Notes under the pieces: generated by a model
Told to the model about the DNA's origin: nothing
The model's database searches: none
The model's input: only the letters and a program-made list of their open reading frames with translations
Made by a program: the position numbers and the translations under genes
Assembly: GCA_002869855.2 (NCBI GenBank)
Contig: NEWQ02000006.1
Location: 1-57,048, forward strand
Source: Nitrospira sp. CG24D
GTDB taxonomy: Bacteria > Nitrospirota > Nitrospiria > Nitrospirales > Nitrospiraceae
Length of the DNA: 57,048 nt
Reading direction: 5' to 3'
Shown here: positions 17,641-26,784 of the stretch, piece by piece
Layout: each line of letters opens with the position of its first letter
Numbering within the stretch: position 1 is the stretch's first letter

Positions 17641-18633
17641 CTATCGGCTCGATTGAATCGTTGAATGGGGAAGAATGTCGCCGAGAGAGCGGAAGCCCAG
17701 CTTCAGCCCGTTGCACACTTCGACCTGCCGGTCGAAGCGGTTTTTGGTCTGCACCATCTTGCGCAACGTGCCGAAGGCGACGCGTCCCCAGGCGGCGATA
17801 TGAAACACGGACAGGGGATAGTCTGTACCGAAGAGCAGGCGCTCGTGTACCTCCGGGTAGTTGCGCAGGTGCAGGAGCATCCGGAAGCGGTTCGGCAGAG
17901 TGAGGGCAGAGATGTCCGAATAGAAATTGGGGTAACGGTTCACGAGGTCGCGCAAGGTCGGCAGGAACTTTTCATAGAGGATCAATCCGTAGCTGCAGGC
18001 ATGGGCGGCAATCACGGTGGCCCCTTCTTCGAGAGGAACACGCAGTCGCTCAGGATCGCCGACCGATTGATCCTTCCCGATTAGGCTGAATTCGTAGCCG
18101 ACGTGGCTAAGGAAGGGCAGCTTGCGTTCGGCCAATGCGCGATAGAAGGGTTTGTAGTTGGGATTGGCCGGATCGAACTGCTTGGCGTTCGGGAGGACTT
18201 TCACCAGCACCGCACCGGCATCGGCGCAGCGATGGACTTCGTCGATCGCGTCCCGCCGTTGGGGATTGATCGACACGCCTGCGAGCAATTCATTCGGATG
18301 GGCCTGGGCGGTTTTCAACACGTAGTCGTTGCTGATGAGGAAGTCGGTATGGGCTTCGTTGAGCCGACCGTTGTGATCGTAGACCCCGTCCATGCCGAGC
18401 ATCACGGCTTTTTGCACATGCTTGGAGGCACGTAATTCAACGAGTAGATCTTCCAGGTATTTCTCATTGGCTTCGCGCGGGCGGTCGACGGAGAGGCCGT
18501 GCTTCCAAAACAGGAAGCGAAAGAGCGGGCTCTTCAGCATCTTCGGCGAGATATAGCAGCCGTTGTCGCCGTCGGGCAGCGCGGCCAGGTGCACGTGACA
18601 ATCGACCAATGATTTAGTGGGTACGGTATTCAT
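17641..18633 (-). CDS. Amidohydrolase (metal-dependent hydrolase) family protein
   Basis: A 330-aa TIM-barrel hydrolase of the amidohydrolase-2 type. DCHVHLA near residue 11 supplies the first metal ligands. LPFLSHVGYEFSL and VIAAHACSYG give strand-end histidines, and LLFGTDYPLS near 275 the catalytic Asp. The substrate is unknown. It is 34 bases downstream of the acyltransferase gene and 12 bases upstream of the sigma gene, so it links the lipid genes to the sigma/anti-sigma pair in one possible transcript. Confidence 0.8.
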   Translation of the reverse strand: MNTVPTKSLVDCHVHLAALPDGDNGCYISPKMLKSPLFRFLFWKHGLSVDRPREANEKYLEDLLVELRASKHVQKAVMLGMDGVYDHNGRLNEAHTDFLISNDYVLKTAQAHPNELLAGVSINPQRRDAIDEVHRCADAGAVLVKVLPNAKQFDPANPNYKPFYRALAERKLPFLSHVGYEFSLIGKDQSVGDPERLRVPLEEGATVIAAHACSYGLILYEKFLPTLRDLVNRYPNFYSDISALTLPNRFRMLLHLRNYPEVHERLLFGTDYPLSVFHIAAWGRVAFGTLRKMVQTKNRFDRQVEVCNGLKLGFRSLGDILPHSTIQSSR

Positions 18634-18667
18634 CTCGTATGCCTCTTATAGTATCCGAAGTCACCAC

Positions 18668-19300
18668 TTATTCCCACGCAGGTCTGTATCCTTCTTCTGC
18701 CAGAGTTTTGATCCCTTGTTCGAGGCTCGTCATAAAGCTTGATCGATCGCCGCTCCAACGAATGGGCTCCCCAATGAACACATCGCAGAAAAAGGGAACG
18801 AGGATAGCTTCGCCTTTGGGCAGCGCTTTCCCGAGGCCGTGCAGAAAGATGGGTGTGATGGGAACATCCGGGTGACGTTTGGCGAGATGGGCGATACCGC
18901 TTTTGAAGGTGCCCATCTGCTCGGGATCTCCCCGCGACCCTTCCGGAAAGAGGATCAGAATGTCCCCGCTCTGTAAGGCCCCAGAGCAAGCGGCTAACGG
19001 GTCCTGGTGCCGGTCGATGACCTCACGCTCAAGCGGAATGATGTGCATGATGTTCAGCGCAAACCACGCAAGGACGCGGTTGCGGAGGAAATAGTCTTTT
19101 GCCGCCACCGGCCGAAGGTGTCGCAAGAGCGGCCATGGAAGGAGCGTCATCAAGACTAAGGTGTCCAGGTGGCTGTTGTGGTTCGAGACGACGATGGCCG
19201 GCCCTTTCAGAGGAATCCGTTCGCGATGGCGAATGTTCAGGCCGATCACGATCAGGACCAGGGGACGAACGATCAAGACAAAGAAAAATTGTTGCAGCAC
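18668..19300 (-). CDS. PlsC-type 1-acylglycerol-3-phosphate acyltransferase
   Basis: A 210-aa membrane-associated acyltransferase. The HX4D catalytic motif is in VVSNHNSHLDTL and the glycerol-phosphate site in LFPEGSRGDPEQMGTFKSG. A hydrophobic N-terminal anchor (FFFVLIVRPLVLIVIGL) is present. The family acylates lysophosphatidate to phosphatidate, the substrate of the CdsA-like enzyme encoded nine bases upstream. A second PlsC domain lies in the large fusion protein of this cluster, so this one may be specialised. Confidence 0.85.
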   Translation of the reverse strand: MLQQFFFVLIVRPLVLIVIGLNIRHRERIPLKGPAIVVSNHNSHLDTLVLMTLLPWPLLRHLRPVAAKDYFLRNRVLAWFALNIMHIIPLEREVIDRHQDPLAACSGALQSGDILILFPEGSRGDPEQMGTFKSGIAHLAKRHPDVPITPIFLHGLGKALPKGEAILVPFFCDVFIGEPIRWSGDRSSFMTSLEQGIKTLAEEGYRPAWE

Positions 19301-19309
19301 GACACGCCC

Positions 19310-20248
19310 TCAGTAGTGCAGGTAATAGACAAAGTGGAACAGCAACGGGGCGGTGTAGGTCAAGCTGTCGATTCGATCGAGGATGCCGCCGTGGCCGGGC
19401 AACAGGCTGCCGCTGTCTTTGACCCCGATGTCCCGTTTCAACGCCGAAATGGTCACGTCGCCGATGAAACCGCCTAACGCGATCAGGAGCCCTGCACCCA
19501 GGGATTCGACGAGCGTCAAGGGAGTGAGGTGGGGAGCCAGGACCATCGCCAAGGCGGTGGTCGTTCCCACTCCGCCGAGAAACCCTTCCCAGGTCTTGTT
19601 GGGGCTGACCTTCGGGATAATCTTATGGCGTCCGGTGAGCTTCCCCCAGACGTATTGGGCGACGTCGTTGAACTGTGTCAGAAAGATCAGATACAGGACC
19701 AGTCCCGCGCCGCCGCCGGCCGGATTTCTTGCTCCGTCCAAGACCAGGAAGAAGGCCGCATGGCTGAGGCTGAACACCATCGTCATGAGGCCCCAGTGCA
19801 GCGTGCCGGCCGCCCGGAGAAAATCCTTGGTTTCCCCGATAATGACCATCCTCATGGGAAGCAGGAGGAAGAGATACACGGGGATGAAGATGATGAACAT
19901 GCCGTACCATTGCTCGTGGACCCAGTAGTACTGGAAGGGAATGGCGGCATAGGCCCAGAACAGCACGCGGCGATCCGCGCGTCTGGTGGGAATGAGGGAG
20001 ACATATTCCTTCAGCGCGAGAAAGCTGACGAAGGCGAAGAAAAGAATGGACGCCGTCCGGCTGAGGAGGATCGCGCCGGAGAAAATCCCGATCATGATCC
20101 ACCAGGACCGGATACGCTGGATCAACTCCGTATAATTCTTGTCCGGATGCAGGCGTTTCAGCAGCGCGGCGATGAGCGAGGCGACCACCAGTATGCCGAG
20201 GACTCCGCCCAGCGCCGCCAAGACCGATGGCGTGATATGCGACAGCAT
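19310..20248 (-). CDS. CdsA/YnbB-like phosphatidate cytidylyltransferase
   Basis: A 312-aa multi-pass protein. The start is the ATG that overlaps the preceding stop (TGATG); a much longer frame reads through the neighbour and is not credible. The CdsA signature is complete: SALKRDIGVKDSGSLLPGHG followed by GILDRIDS. KVSPNKTWEGFLGG is also typical. The reaction is CTP plus phosphatidate to CDP-diacylglycerol. The pairing with a YnbA-like CDP-alcohol transferase resembles the E. coli ynbAB pair, so this is probably a second, dedicated CDP-DAG synthase rather than the housekeeping one. Confidence 0.85.
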   Translation of the reverse strand: MLSHITPSVLAALGGVLGILVVASLIAALLKRLHPDKNYTELIQRIRSWWIMIGIFSGAILLSRTASILFFAFVSFLALKEYVSLIPTRRADRRVLFWAYAAIPFQYYWVHEQWYGMFIIFIPVYLFLLLPMRMVIIGETKDFLRAAGTLHWGLMTMVFSLSHAAFFLVLDGARNPAGGGAGLVLYLIFLTQFNDVAQYVWGKLTGRHKIIPKVSPNKTWEGFLGGVGTTTALAMVLAPHLTPLTLVESLGAGLLIALGGFIGDVTISALKRDIGVKDSGSLLPGHGGILDRIDSLTYTAPLLFHFVYYLHY

Positions 20249-20856
20249 CACCGGGGATCCTCTCGTAACGCCAGCCTGGCACGGTTGTAGATCGTGAAGA
20301 GTGAGAGCAGTAGCATGATGGACAACGCGGCGGTGACCCAGGCTCCTCCTGCCACGCCAAGTCCGAGCAGGAGTGCAATCAGTCCGAACGCAAAGGCCCG
20401 GTCGCTCTTGCCCATCGGTCCGGCATAATTGCGAGACGCGCCGATCTGAATTGCCACCACGCCGACCATTTCTACCATTACGGCCAGGATGACCAGGCCC
20501 ACCACCAGCCAATGATTGAAGGCCGGGACCAGCGCCAACGGCAGATAGAGTGCGCTGTCGGCCACTACGTCGCCCAATTCGTTCAGGACGGCACCGAGCC
20601 GCGTTTTCATGTTGTGTTCGCGTGCGAGCATGCCGTCGATGGCGTTCAGGGCCATGCGGATGAATAACGTTCCCGGGAGTAGCAAAAGCAGTGGGGTCCG
20701 GTCCGGGTGCGCGGCAATCACCCCACCGACCAGGCAGGAGAGTGCCAGAGCCGCCAGGGTGACGTGATTCGCGGTTATGTGCGCCGCGGCCAGCGCGCGA
20801 GTGAGGGGGCGCAGGACATTCTGAAAGGCTGATTTGAGTTGGTAGATACTTGCCAT
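20248..20856 (-). CDS. YnbA-like CDP-alcohol phosphatidyltransferase
   Basis: A 202-aa protein with about six helices that transfers a phosphatidyl group from CDP-diacylglycerol to an alcohol. The family motif reads DGMLAREHNMKTRLG then AVLNELGDVVAD: D74, G75, A78, R79, G88, D96 and D100 are present, but the usual third-position Asp is N92. The sequence from the first residues (YQLKSAFQNVLRPLTR, HITANHVTLAALALS) strongly recalls E. coli YnbA, whose product is unknown. It overlaps the CdsA-like gene by one base, so the two are translated together. Confidence 0.85.
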   Translation of the reverse strand: MASIYQLKSAFQNVLRPLTRALAAAHITANHVTLAALALSCLVGGVIAAHPDRTPLLLLLPGTLFIRMALNAIDGMLAREHNMKTRLGAVLNELGDVVADSALYLPLALVPAFNHWLVVGLVILAVMVEMVGVVAIQIGASRNYAGPMGKSDRAFAFGLIALLLGLGVAGGAWVTAALSIMLLLSLFTIYNRARLALREDPR

Positions 20857-20968
20857 TACGATCCAGGTATTCCTACAAGTATGTGCCGGCGTAGCATGCC
20901 CTTTCGGAAAGCCAAATCAAATCCAGCGTGCTCAAGAGACACCGTGCAATCGTGACGAACGGACTGCT

Positions 20969-23215
20969 CTATCGCCTGCGGATCAGGAGGCGCCCTAACC
21001 AGACTAATCCGAACATGCAGCCGGCTGTGAGTGCGAGCACAGAACCCGGAATCGTCGCCGCTTCGACTGGTGCGGGTGCAACCCGCAGTTCAGCTGGAAA
21101 CGGGCGCGGCGGCACTGCGATGGTTTTCCATTGCGATCGATCGGATGGGACACGCTGTTGATATTCGTCCAGCGATGCCACTGCATAGGTGCCCATCGCG
21201 CGGCTCGAGGGAATCTGAGGGATATGGACATAGAGCACGGCCTCGATATCCTCGCGCAGCCATTGCTCGAACGGTGTCAGGACTCGCTGCGGGTCTGTCT
21301 GTTGGAGCAGGCGCAGCAGATCGTTCCCGATCGCTTCAAAGGTGACGCGCGGCAGCAGTCGAGTGCGTTCCTCTGAAAAATACCGATAAGCCTTCAGGCC
21401 GCTGGCCATGCTTCGATCTGAGGCCGCCATGTAGACGTAACCGGCCGTCGCCTTCAGACGGTTGCTTGGGCCTTGCAGGGGAATCTGCCAGCCGAGCGTG
21501 CGGACTTGATCGATGCTGAATCCCGCGCAGTTGAGCAGGGAGTTATCGTAATCCAACTCGTGGCGATAGAAGCGGCGGAACACCTCCTGGATATTGGCTT
21601 GATAGGCGGCCGGGATGCGGTCCTGCTTCAAGACCAGCACGAGGAGCCCACTCGGCCGATAGTAGGATTGCCCGCTGTTGAGGTCCATGAGGTAGTTATC
21701 CATCGGGACCATCGCGGGCAGAATGCCTTTTTCACTGACCACGTCGGGGTCGTAGAAATTGTTCACCATCCAGTCGGCCCATTCGCCATGCGGACCGACG
21801 CGTCCCATGACGATGCCGAAGTGTCCCCCGTGGGCCTCGTCGTCGTCGCCTTGCGCACCGTTCAGAATCGCTGCGAGCACCGGTTTCCCGGCCCATGAGG
21901 CAGCGGTTTTGCCCCACAAGAGGTGGGTGGTGATGGTGTCTGCGGAAAGCCGGTTCCTGTTCTCAATCAGGCGCGAGATCGTGTGGTCATCAATTGCGGT
22001 TGCGCGTGCTTGACCGGGAGTCAGCAGATAATCCGCTGGCCAGATGGTGCGGGCTTCGAACAACGGTCCTTCTGTCGTCAAGACAGTGCGGCCGCGCAGC
22101 CGCAAGGGGTGCGAGCTGAAGAACTGTGCCGTGGCCTCGTTATAGTAGGAGCGATTGGTCGGGAGTTTCGGCGTCAGCCGAAAGGGAAGGTGGCTGCGAC
22201 CTGGGACGTCCAGATGTGCATGGTCTGTTGCGAATGTAGCCTGTGGGATTAACTCGGGGGAGCCGAGCCACACCAGAAACGGCGGCTGAGCGGCGGAGCC
22301 TGGGCTTTCCTCTGCTGCGGGAATCGCAATCGTCTCATCGGCAAAGTACCACAGGGCTTGCGGTGCGGTGGGGCAGTCGGCGCATCGGCCGGTTGTGATG
22401 GTGAATGCCGTTCCCTCGAAGAGCCCGAGCGGTTCATGCTGTAGCGGGGATTGGCCTATCTGTCCTTGTGTTGCGGGCGTTGTACTCGCAGGCTCTAGTG
22501 TTGCCATGGCAGGGCCTTGGCCGAACAGGAGCGTTGTCATGATCACGAGACAGGCGATCTTGGTTGTTTTGGAGTGAGCCCGTGCGCTTGAGCCACTGTA
22601 TGAGCTGGTCTGAGTGTGAAGCTGTCGATCGTGGAGCGGGGCAAGTATCAGTTGCGCAGTGATGGCGCCGATCAGGGCCATGGTCATGTCCCACTGCGTA
22701 TCCCATTCGTCGCCCTGGGTGGCGAGGAAGGTTGTGGCCGATTGGTTGAACACGAACGCAGTGGCGCCTTCTAAAAGTTCATAGAGAGCGCTGAACCCGA
22801 GGCAGGTCGAGCAGACCAGGAAGAGAAGCCAGCCTCCTCGTTGTATTGGTGACGTGCGCAGAAGGAGTTCGCGCAAGACGATGGCGGGCACAAAGCCCTG
22901 TGCCAGGTGCCCGAGACGATCGTAGTGATTACGTGCGAGCCCGAAAGTGTCTTGCACCCATCGGCCCAGGGGAACTTCGGCATAGGTGTAATACGCGCCG
23001 ACCATGAGAATGAGCGCGTGCCCGGCCATCAGTCGATACGCCAATGGTGTGAGCGGGAGCCGGTCGTGCGTGCGGATCAGGATCGGAATCCCGATCAGCA
23101 CGGGGAAGACCTCCAGTAGCCAGACGCCGTGATGTTTCGGGTTAAGACCTGAAAGGATCAGGATCATCACGACGAGCGTGAGGAGCACGCGACGTTCCGT
23201 GAAGTGAGAGGTCAT
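20969..23215 (-). CDS. DUF2238 (YjdF-like) membrane domain fused to an exported papain-like domain
   Basis: A 748-aa protein with two halves. Residues 1-195 are a YjdF/DUF2238 domain of about six helices (DRLPLTPLAYRLM, NHYDRLGHLAQGFVPAI, LYELLEGATAFVF, GDEWDTQWDMTMALIGA). A second hydrophobic stretch at about 219-239 (IACLVIMTTLLFGQGPAMA) looks like an internal signal or anchor. The rest is extracytoplasmic; H465 in HGGHFGIVMGRVG and C563 in LLNCAGFSIDQV follow the His-before-Cys order of circularly permuted NlpC/P60-like (papain-fold) enzymes. A final helix plus RRR closes the chain. The gene overlaps the upstream MFS-PlsC-AAS gene by ATGA, tying it to lipid metabolism. Hydrolase or acyltransferase activity is an inference. 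Confidence 0.65.
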   Translation of the reverse strand: MTSHFTERRVLLTLVVMILILSGLNPKHHGVWLLEVFPVLIGIPILIRTHDRLPLTPLAYRLMAGHALILMVGAYYTYAEVPLGRWVQDTFGLARNHYDRLGHLAQGFVPAIVLRELLLRTSPIQRGGWLLFLVCSTCLGFSALYELLEGATAFVFNQSATTFLATQGDEWDTQWDMTMALIGAITAQLILAPLHDRQLHTQTSSYSGSSARAHSKTTKIACLVIMTTLLFGQGPAMATLEPASTTPATQGQIGQSPLQHEPLGLFEGTAFTITTGRCADCPTAPQALWYFADETIAIPAAEESPGSAAQPPFLVWLGSPELIPQATFATDHAHLDVPGRSHLPFRLTPKLPTNRSYYNEATAQFFSSHPLRLRGRTVLTTEGPLFEARTIWPADYLLTPGQARATAIDDHTISRLIENRNRLSADTITTHLLWGKTAASWAGKPVLAAILNGAQGDDDEAHGGHFGIVMGRVGPHGEWADWMVNNFYDPDVVSEKGILPAMVPMDNYLMDLNSGQSYYRPSGLLVLVLKQDRIPAAYQANIQEVFRRFYRHELDYDNSLLNCAGFSIDQVRTLGWQIPLQGPSNRLKATAGYVYMAASDRSMASGLKAYRYFSEERTRLLPRVTFEAIGNDLLRLLQQTDPQRVLTPFEQWLREDIEAVLYVHIPQIPSSRAMGTYAVASLDEYQQRVPSDRSQWKTIAVPPRPFPAELRVAPAPVEAATIPGSVLALTAGCMFGLVWLGRLLIRRR

Positions 23216-26200
23216 TCGTGGGTGCCACCCGTGGCCAATCGCTCCATCGCAATGCGTTTGACCCCGCGAAGATCCAACTTGCCGGTGCCGAGGATCGGCA
23301 GCGCCTCGACTTTCACGAATTGGTTCTTGGCCGGGATAAAGAGATTGGGCAATCCGCTGGCGGCGAGTTTGTCGAGCACGGTCGGGAGAGTCGCTTCGTC
23401 GATGGTGTAAAGCACGGCGAGCCGTTCCCCCTTTTTCTCATCGGGGAGACCGGTCACGGCGAAGACCTGCAGCTCGGCGCCGGCCGCCTGTTGCAGTGCT
23501 TCTTCGACCTTGCCGTGCGGGACCATCTCGCCGCCGATTTTGGAAAAGCGGGAGAGCCGGTCGGTGATCGTGAGAAAGCCATCGTCGTCCAATGTCGCAA
23601 TGTCGCCGGTGATGTACCAGCCGTCCTTCATGGCTTTGGCTGTGAGGTCTTCCCTGCCGAGATAGCCGCTCATCACATTCGGACCTTTGACCAGCAGCAT
23701 GCCGGCCTGGCCGGGTGGCAGGATGGCCCAGGTTTCCGGATCAACGATACGCACCGACACGCCGGGAAACGGCTGGCCGACGGTGCCACGGCGCGAGGCG
23801 ACCTGATAGAAGCCGGAGGCACGGAAGTCCGGGCAATTGGAGGAGATGACCGGGGCGCATTCCGTCACGCCGTATCCTTCCACTGGAACGATTCCGAACT
23901 TGTCTTGGAACGCCTGCACCAGGCGGAGCGGGAGTTTTTCAGCGCCCGTCAGTACGACACGCAGGTAACTGAATTGCTCAGGCGTGCAGCGGCGCAGATA
24001 GAGCTGTAAGAAGGTCGGGGTGACGACCAGCAGGGAAATGCGGTATTTGCTGCAGAGCTCACCGATGGCGCCAACATCCAACGGAGACGGGTGGAAGACG
24101 ATGCCGGTGTTATGGCGCGCGTAGAACCAGAACAGCATGTAGCCGAACGAATGAAAGAAGGGGAGGATGCCCAAGGCGCGATCGGCTTGGCTGATATGGA
24201 TGACCTGTCCGGCGCCTTCGACGTTCGAGTTGATGGCGAAATGCGAGAGCATGACGCCTTTGGGTTCGCCCGTGCTGCCGCTGCTGAAGATGATCGTGGC
24301 CAGATCATCCAGGCTGATGGGTGCGGTGCGGCCGCAGGCCCGCTCTAACCATCCGATCGGCGCAAACAGGCCGAGGAGCAATGCGGTCAGTTTGGCGCTG
24401 CCGGAAATCGTCTTGGCGATGTCTTCGAGATACAGGATTGTGACGCCGCCGGGAATTTCCAATTTGGCTTTCTCGATAAACAGCCGGCTGGTCAGTAGCG
24501 TCTTCAGGCCGGCCTGGGCGACAGCCGACTCCAGTCCGACACGACCGACGGTGTAATTCAAATTGACGCTGGTTTTTCCTGTCAGGGCGGCGGCGACATT
24601 GAGCAATGCACCGGGCACACTTGGAGGCAGGAGGAGCCCGACGTAGCGTTGGCCGACCCAATGCGGCTTCATTGCGCGCGCCAGGGTGATGGTGCCGAGC
24701 AGCGCTTTGAGTCCGGTGATCGATGGACGTGTGGCATCCGCCATGGCGAAGGTGAGGGGATGGCGGCGCCAGGCCGACACGACCGGACGATGGATCGGCT
24801 GCTGGTCGGCTTTGCGCAATCTCCAGGCGGCTTCGCCCAACTCGCGCACGAGTCGGCGGATTTCGTGCGCCGGAGTTTCGGCCGGTTGCGGCGCGCCGAA
24901 GGAGACGGTCACCGGATAGGGAATCTGTTCCGGAAACTTCCAGATAAAGCGGCCTTTCACGAAGCTGGCGATACTCCCCCAGACGCGATCCAGATGGACC
25001 GGAACGATCGGGACCGTACGGCCTTTCACGATTCGTTCGAATCCCCGACGGAACGGCAAGAGCGTGCCGGTTCTGGTGATCTGTCCTTCCGGGAAGATGC
25101 AGACGATTTCGCCGTCGTCGAGCGCCTGGCCGGCGCTGCGCAATGCACGCAGGATGATCCTCGGTCCCTCGGAAGAGGAAATCGGGATGACCCGCATAAT
25201 GTCCATCAACCATTTGAACAGCGGATGGGTCGCATACGCGGCATCGACGACGAAGCGGACCGGGCGATCGAGGCTGGCAATGAGGAGAAAGCCGTCGACC
25301 AGTGACATGTGGTTGGGCACCAACAGCGCCCCGCCGGTCTGCGGCACATTCGCCGGTCCGACGATTCGCACCCGATAGAGCGTTTTGGTCAGGAGAATGA
25401 GAACGAGACGGACGAAGGCGCTGGGGACCAGCCACAGAGCCCAGAGGGTCCCGAAAAACGTCGCCGCGGCCGCCGCGAGCAGAATGCCGGTGGTGGAGAG
25501 GCCGAGTGAAGCAAAGATGCCGCCGCTGAGCGATCCCATGAGCACGCCACTATACGTACATGTATTCGAGAGGGCAATGATGCTGCCACGTCGATCGGCC
25601 GGCGCATGCCACTGGATCAAGGAATTCACGGGCACGACGAAGAGTCCGCAGGACAAGCCGAGCCCCGCCATCAAGAGGAGTGTCCCGTAAAGTTCGGGAC
25701 CCAAGAGCCCCAGCAGCAGAAGAAACAGACAGATTCCGAAGGCGCCCATCGGAATCAATCCGTACTCGACCCGCTCACCGGAAAGTTTCCCTGCGAGTAT
25801 CGCGCCGGCGCCGATGCCGATCGACAGAAGCGCGAGGGGGAGGCCGGAGAGCGAGTCCGAGAGATGCAGCACGGTCTTGGCGTAGACCAACATATCCTGG
25901 CCGACCAGGCTCGCGATCGTCCAGAAGAAGGCGGAGCCGAGAATGGCGAGGAGGAGTGTCCGGTTGGAGCGGACGGCCTGAATGGCTCCTCCGAGAGTGG
26001 AGCCGATGCCTCCCTCCGTGCGGGCCACAGGAACGGCCGGTACGGTCAGGGATGCGCCGAAGCCAATGAGTGAAAGCAGCGTGAGTGCCAGCGGGGCCAG
26101 CCAGGTGGATGAGCCCACGCCATCCAGCAGCATCCCCCCGATGGCGGTGCCGCCAAGAATCGCGAGGAATGTGCTCAATTCAAGAACGCCGTTACCCTGG

Positions 26201-26640
26201 GTGAGCCGGTCATGCGGCAAAATCTCCGGCAAGATGCCGTATTTCGCCGGACTGAAGAGTGCGCTGTGGACGCCCAAGCAGCCGAGGACGATCAGGGGCA
26301 GGATGCCTCCGGCCGGATCGATGAAGAGCGCGACCGTCCCTGCGGCCATGAGGCCGACCTCGACGGCTTTCATGGACACGATGACTGTGCGTTTACTGAC
26401 ACGATCCGCCACCACGCCGGCCACCAGCGAGATCAGCATGAGCGGCAAGGTGAAGATGACGAAGGTCAGGGTCGTTTGCGATTGAGAGGCCGATTCCAGA
26501 TCCGCGCCCGGCGCCATGGTCGCCGCGATCTGACGAATGCCGAGGAGCGCGACCATGAGTTTCCAGGCGTTGTCGTTAAAGGCGCCGAAAAACTGTGCGA
26601 TCAAAAGACCGCGAAGCGGATGCGATGATGGGGTGGTCAT
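23212..26640 (-). CDS. MFS-PlsC-acyl-ACP synthetase fusion (LplT-Aas-like)
   Basis: A 1142-aa, three-domain inner-membrane protein. Residues 1-415 are a major-facilitator transporter of LplT type (FFGAFNDNAWKLMV). Residues 430-620 are a PlsC acyltransferase (NHMSLVD, H444/D449; FPEGQ at 516). Residues 650-1142 are an AMP-forming acyl-CoA/ACP synthetase with the P-loop IIFSSGSTGEPKG at 783-795 and the late GKLDLRG. By analogy with E. coli LplT and Aas, it would flip lysophospholipid inward and re-acylate it with activated fatty acid. ATG at 26640 is preferred to a TTG eight codons upstream. Confidence 0.9.
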   Translation of the reverse strand: MTTPSSHPLRGLLIAQFFGAFNDNAWKLMVALLGIRQIAATMAPGADLESASQSQTTLTFVIFTLPLMLISLVAGVVADRVSKRTVIVSMKAVEVGLMAAGTVALFIDPAGGILPLIVLGCLGVHSALFSPAKYGILPEILPHDRLTQGNGVLELSTFLAILGGTAIGGMLLDGVGSSTWLAPLALTLLSLIGFGASLTVPAVPVARTEGGIGSTLGGAIQAVRSNRTLLLAILGSAFFWTIASLVGQDMLVYAKTVLHLSDSLSGLPLALLSIGIGAGAILAGKLSGERVEYGLIPMGAFGICLFLLLLGLLGPELYGTLLLMAGLGLSCGLFVVPVNSLIQWHAPADRRGSIIALSNTCTYSGVLMGSLSGGIFASLGLSTTGILLAAAAATFFGTLWALWLVPSAFVRLVLILLTKTLYRVRIVGPANVPQTGGALLVPNHMSLVDGFLLIASLDRPVRFVVDAAYATHPLFKWLMDIMRVIPISSSEGPRIILRALRSAGQALDDGEIVCIFPEGQITRTGTLLPFRRGFERIVKGRTVPIVPVHLDRVWGSIASFVKGRFIWKFPEQIPYPVTVSFGAPQPAETPAHEIRRLVRELGEAAWRLRKADQQPIHRPVVSAWRRHPLTFAMADATRPSITGLKALLGTITLARAMKPHWVGQRYVGLLLPPSVPGALLNVAAALTGKTSVNLNYTVGRVGLESAVAQAGLKTLLTSRLFIEKAKLEIPGGVTILYLEDIAKTISGSAKLTALLLGLFAPIGWLERACGRTAPISLDDLATIIFSSGSTGEPKGVMLSHFAINSNVEGAGQVIHISQADRALGILPFFHSFGYMLFWFYARHNTGIVFHPSPLDVGAIGELCSKYRISLLVVTPTFLQLYLRRCTPEQFSYLRVVLTGAEKLPLRLVQAFQDKFGIVPVEGYGVTECAPVISSNCPDFRASGFYQVASRRGTVGQPFPGVSVRIVDPETWAILPPGQAGMLLVKGPNVMSGYLGREDLTAKAMKDGWYITGDIATLDDDGFLTITDRLSRFSKIGGEMVPHGKVEEALQQAAGAELQVFAVTGLPDEKKGERLAVLYTIDEATLPTVLDKLAASGLPNLFIPAKNQFVKVEALPILGTGKLDLRGVKRIAMERLATGGTHE

Positions 26641-26784
26641 GCGAAGTGCCTGGGTGAAGTGCAAATGTTCGTATAACTATGGGGCAAGCTCATCCGGAGG
26701 TCAAAGAAAACGTCGCTTGTCGCGAAGGAATGCGGGTATTTCATCGGTCGCAGGGGACTGCTTCCGGGTCTCCCGTTCCGGCGG

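Noticed and set aside
20248..20512. Long N-terminal extension of the CdsA-like frame
   Set aside because: The first 88 codons overlap the YnbA-like gene in another frame and have shadow composition; the ATG at 20248 overlaps the preceding stop and fits the family start.
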